DNA of 64,000 nt. Origin: Fen-1301 sp963786395 (GTDB lineage: Bacteria > Bacteroidota > Ignavibacteria > Ignavibacteriales > Ignavibacteriaceae). Location: positions 124,001-188,000 of the forward strand of contig CAWAZD010000004.1 in the NCBI GenBank assembly GCA_963786395.1. The letters are read 5' to 3'. The position numbers and the translations under genes were made by a program. This document shows, piece after piece, positions 62,873 through 64,000 of this stretch. The notes below the pieces were generated by a model. The model did not search any database, had not been told where the DNA came from, and saw only the letters and a list, made by a program, of their open reading frames with translations. Positions within the stretch are counted from its first letter, which is position 1. Every line of letters starts with the position of its first letter.

Positions 62873-64000
62873 ATGCCTACTTTAATGATCAGTATTTCAG
62901 GAATCAGAGGAATTATCGGTGACGGTCTTGATCCTGAGGTTTTGGTAAAATACACATCAGCTTATGCAGATTTTATAGGAAAAGGAACAATAGTAATCGG
63001 AAGAGATGCAAGAATAACAGGAGATATGGTTAATAGCATTGTTAAAGGGACACTTTTGGCTAAAGGCCTCGGTGTTGTTGATATTGGCATTTGCCCTACT
63101 CCTACAGTCCAATACACAGTAAAGACATTGAAGGCGCAGGGTGGAATAGCAATATCAGCTAGCCACAATCCAAATGAATGGAATGCTCTAAAACTTCTTA
63201 ACAGTACCGGTCAATTTATGACTCCTGAAGAAAATGTTACTATGCTTCAACTCCTGAATCAAACAAATAAGTTTGTTTCCTGGGAAAAACTTGGCAAGTA
63301 TTCTCTTTTCGAAGAAGGGTTGAGCAGGCATGTTAAGGATTCTATGAATCTAAAATATATTAACCTTGAACAGATCAGGAAAAGAAAATTCAAAGTAGTG
63401 GCTGACTGTGTTAACGGCGCAGGGGTTTATGTAATACCTGATCTTTTGAGAAATTTTGGATGTGAAGTTATTGAACTTAATTGCGATAGGACCGGAATAT
63501 TCCCCCGTCTTCCTGAACCTATTCCAGAGAATTTAACTGAAACAATGGCAACAGTAATCAAGAACAAAGCAGATCTTGGCGTTGTTGTTGATCCCGATGT
63601 AGACCGTCTTGTTTTAATCACAAATGAGGGAAAACCATTTGGGGAAGAAAACACAATAACTTCCGCTATTAACTTTATTCTTTCAAAAGAAAAAGGGAAT
63701 GCTGTTGTGAACTTATCAACAACACGAGGAGTTGATGATGTGGCAGCAAAATATGGTTGTAAAGTATTCCGTTCTCCTGTGGGTGAGGCTAATGTCGTAA
63801 AGAGGATGAAGGAAGTAAATGCTATCATAGGCGGCGAAGGCAGCGGCGGAGTAATCCTGCCTGAATTACATTATGGCAGAGATGCTTTAGTAGGAATAGC
63901 TCTAATACTTCAGCAGCTTACAGAATTCGGAGGAACATTAGCTGAGTTTAAGGACTCTCTACCCTTCTACTACATTGCAAAGAAGAAGATAGTTTTAGAA
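62873..64000 (+). CDS. glmM: Phosphoglucosamine/phosphomannomutase (alpha-D-phosphohexomutase), partial at right edge
   Basis: ATG 62873 with GGAG 5 nt upstream; the frame is open to the last base (376 residues so far). SISGIRGIIGDGLDPE, phosphoserine loop GGIAISASHNPNEWNALKLL, metal loop GVVVDPDVDRL and sugar-binding GGEGSGGVILPELHYGRDAL. Either GlmM (glucosamine-1-P for cell wall) or a related PMM/PGM; GlmM type is favoured but specificity is not decided from sequence alone. Confidence 0.88.
   Translation, partial: MPTLMISISGIRGIIGDGLDPEVLVKYTSAYADFIGKGTIVIGRDARITGDMVNSIVKGTLLAKGLGVVDIGICPTPTVQYTVKTLKAQGGIAISASHNPNEWNALKLLNSTGQFMTPEENVTMLQLLNQTNKFVSWEKLGKYSLFEEGLSRHVKDSMNLKYINLEQIRKRKFKVVADCVNGAGVYVIPDLLRNFGCEVIELNCDRTGIFPRLPEPIPENLTETMATVIKNKADLGVVVDPDVDRLVLITNEGKPFGEENTITSAINFILSKEKGNAVVNLSTTRGVDDVAAKYGCKVFRSPVGEANVVKRMKEVNAIIGGEGSGGVILPELHYGRDALVGIALILQQLTEFGGTLAEFKDSLPFYYIAKKKIVLE

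Overview
The window looks like chromosome of an AT-rich member of the Bacteroidota/Chlorobi superphylum, most likely Ignavibacteria-like. Support: a PorD-type (DUF4835) protein and a PorV/PorQ-like barrel of the type IX secretion lineage; at least one promoter matching the Bacteroidota -33 TTTG / -7 TAnnTTTG pattern at 19-nt spacing; a bacterial-type GlnRS beside GltX; many orphan response regulators; and few strong Shine-Dalgarno sites. This is inference from gene content only.

Layout. 1-2.8 kb: minus-strand run (SPOR lipoprotein, ssb, CorC/HlyC-type CNNM protein, small anchored protein, MCE protein running off the left edge). 3-12.9 kb: TPR protein, then a long minus-strand block (SDR; yqeY-cvpA-mutS2 overlapping; biotin carboxylase and biotin carrier; FadL-like porin; SGNH hydrolase). 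13-20 kb: polA, glycosyltransferases, homocysteine methyltransferase, ispE. 20-29.6 kb: envelope and secretion genes (MltB-like transglycosylase, NodB deacetylase with dockerin-like repeats, PorD, PorV-like protein, HhH barrel). 29.6-34.7 kb and 39-42.4 kb: signalling islands (two REC-cyclase paralogues, a multi-REC histidine-kinase homologue that lacks its histidine, three stand-alone REC proteins). 34.7-39 kb: gltX, glnS, tRNA-Leu(CAA). 39.6-41.1 kb: a cystathionine gamma-synthase-type gene whose leader contains two tandem SAM-II-like riboswitches, each with its own intrinsic terminator. 43.7-51.7 kb: an accessory plus-strand operon for an unusual CMP-activated ulosonic (sialic-acid-like) sugar, with a split transketolase, class III aminotransferase, SDR, KdsC-like phosphatase, short NeuB, SpsF-like cytidylyltransferase, a putative transferase and a membrane hydroxylase. 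51.9-61.7 kb: rpe, PASTA protein, POT-like transporter, STAS protein and a tyrosine-catabolic operon (hppD, hmgA, aminotransferase, fah, acetoacetyl-CoA synthetase). 61.9-64 kb: endonuclease III-like gene and the start of a phosphoglucosamine/phosphomannomutase.

Three patterns cross the gene boundaries. (1) Six genes are each broken by a single extra base, mostly in a short homopolymer; removing one base restores a full-length family member, so sequence error is the first suspect. (2) Three intergenic regions hold short degenerate repeats with a strict 10- or 11-bp period, that is, phased to one helical turn. (3) A palindromic dispersed element with core ggattcccgccttcgcggga occurs in at least four intergenic places.

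The strongest candidates for something new are the tandem SAM-II attenuators and the transketolase-linked ulosonic acid operon.
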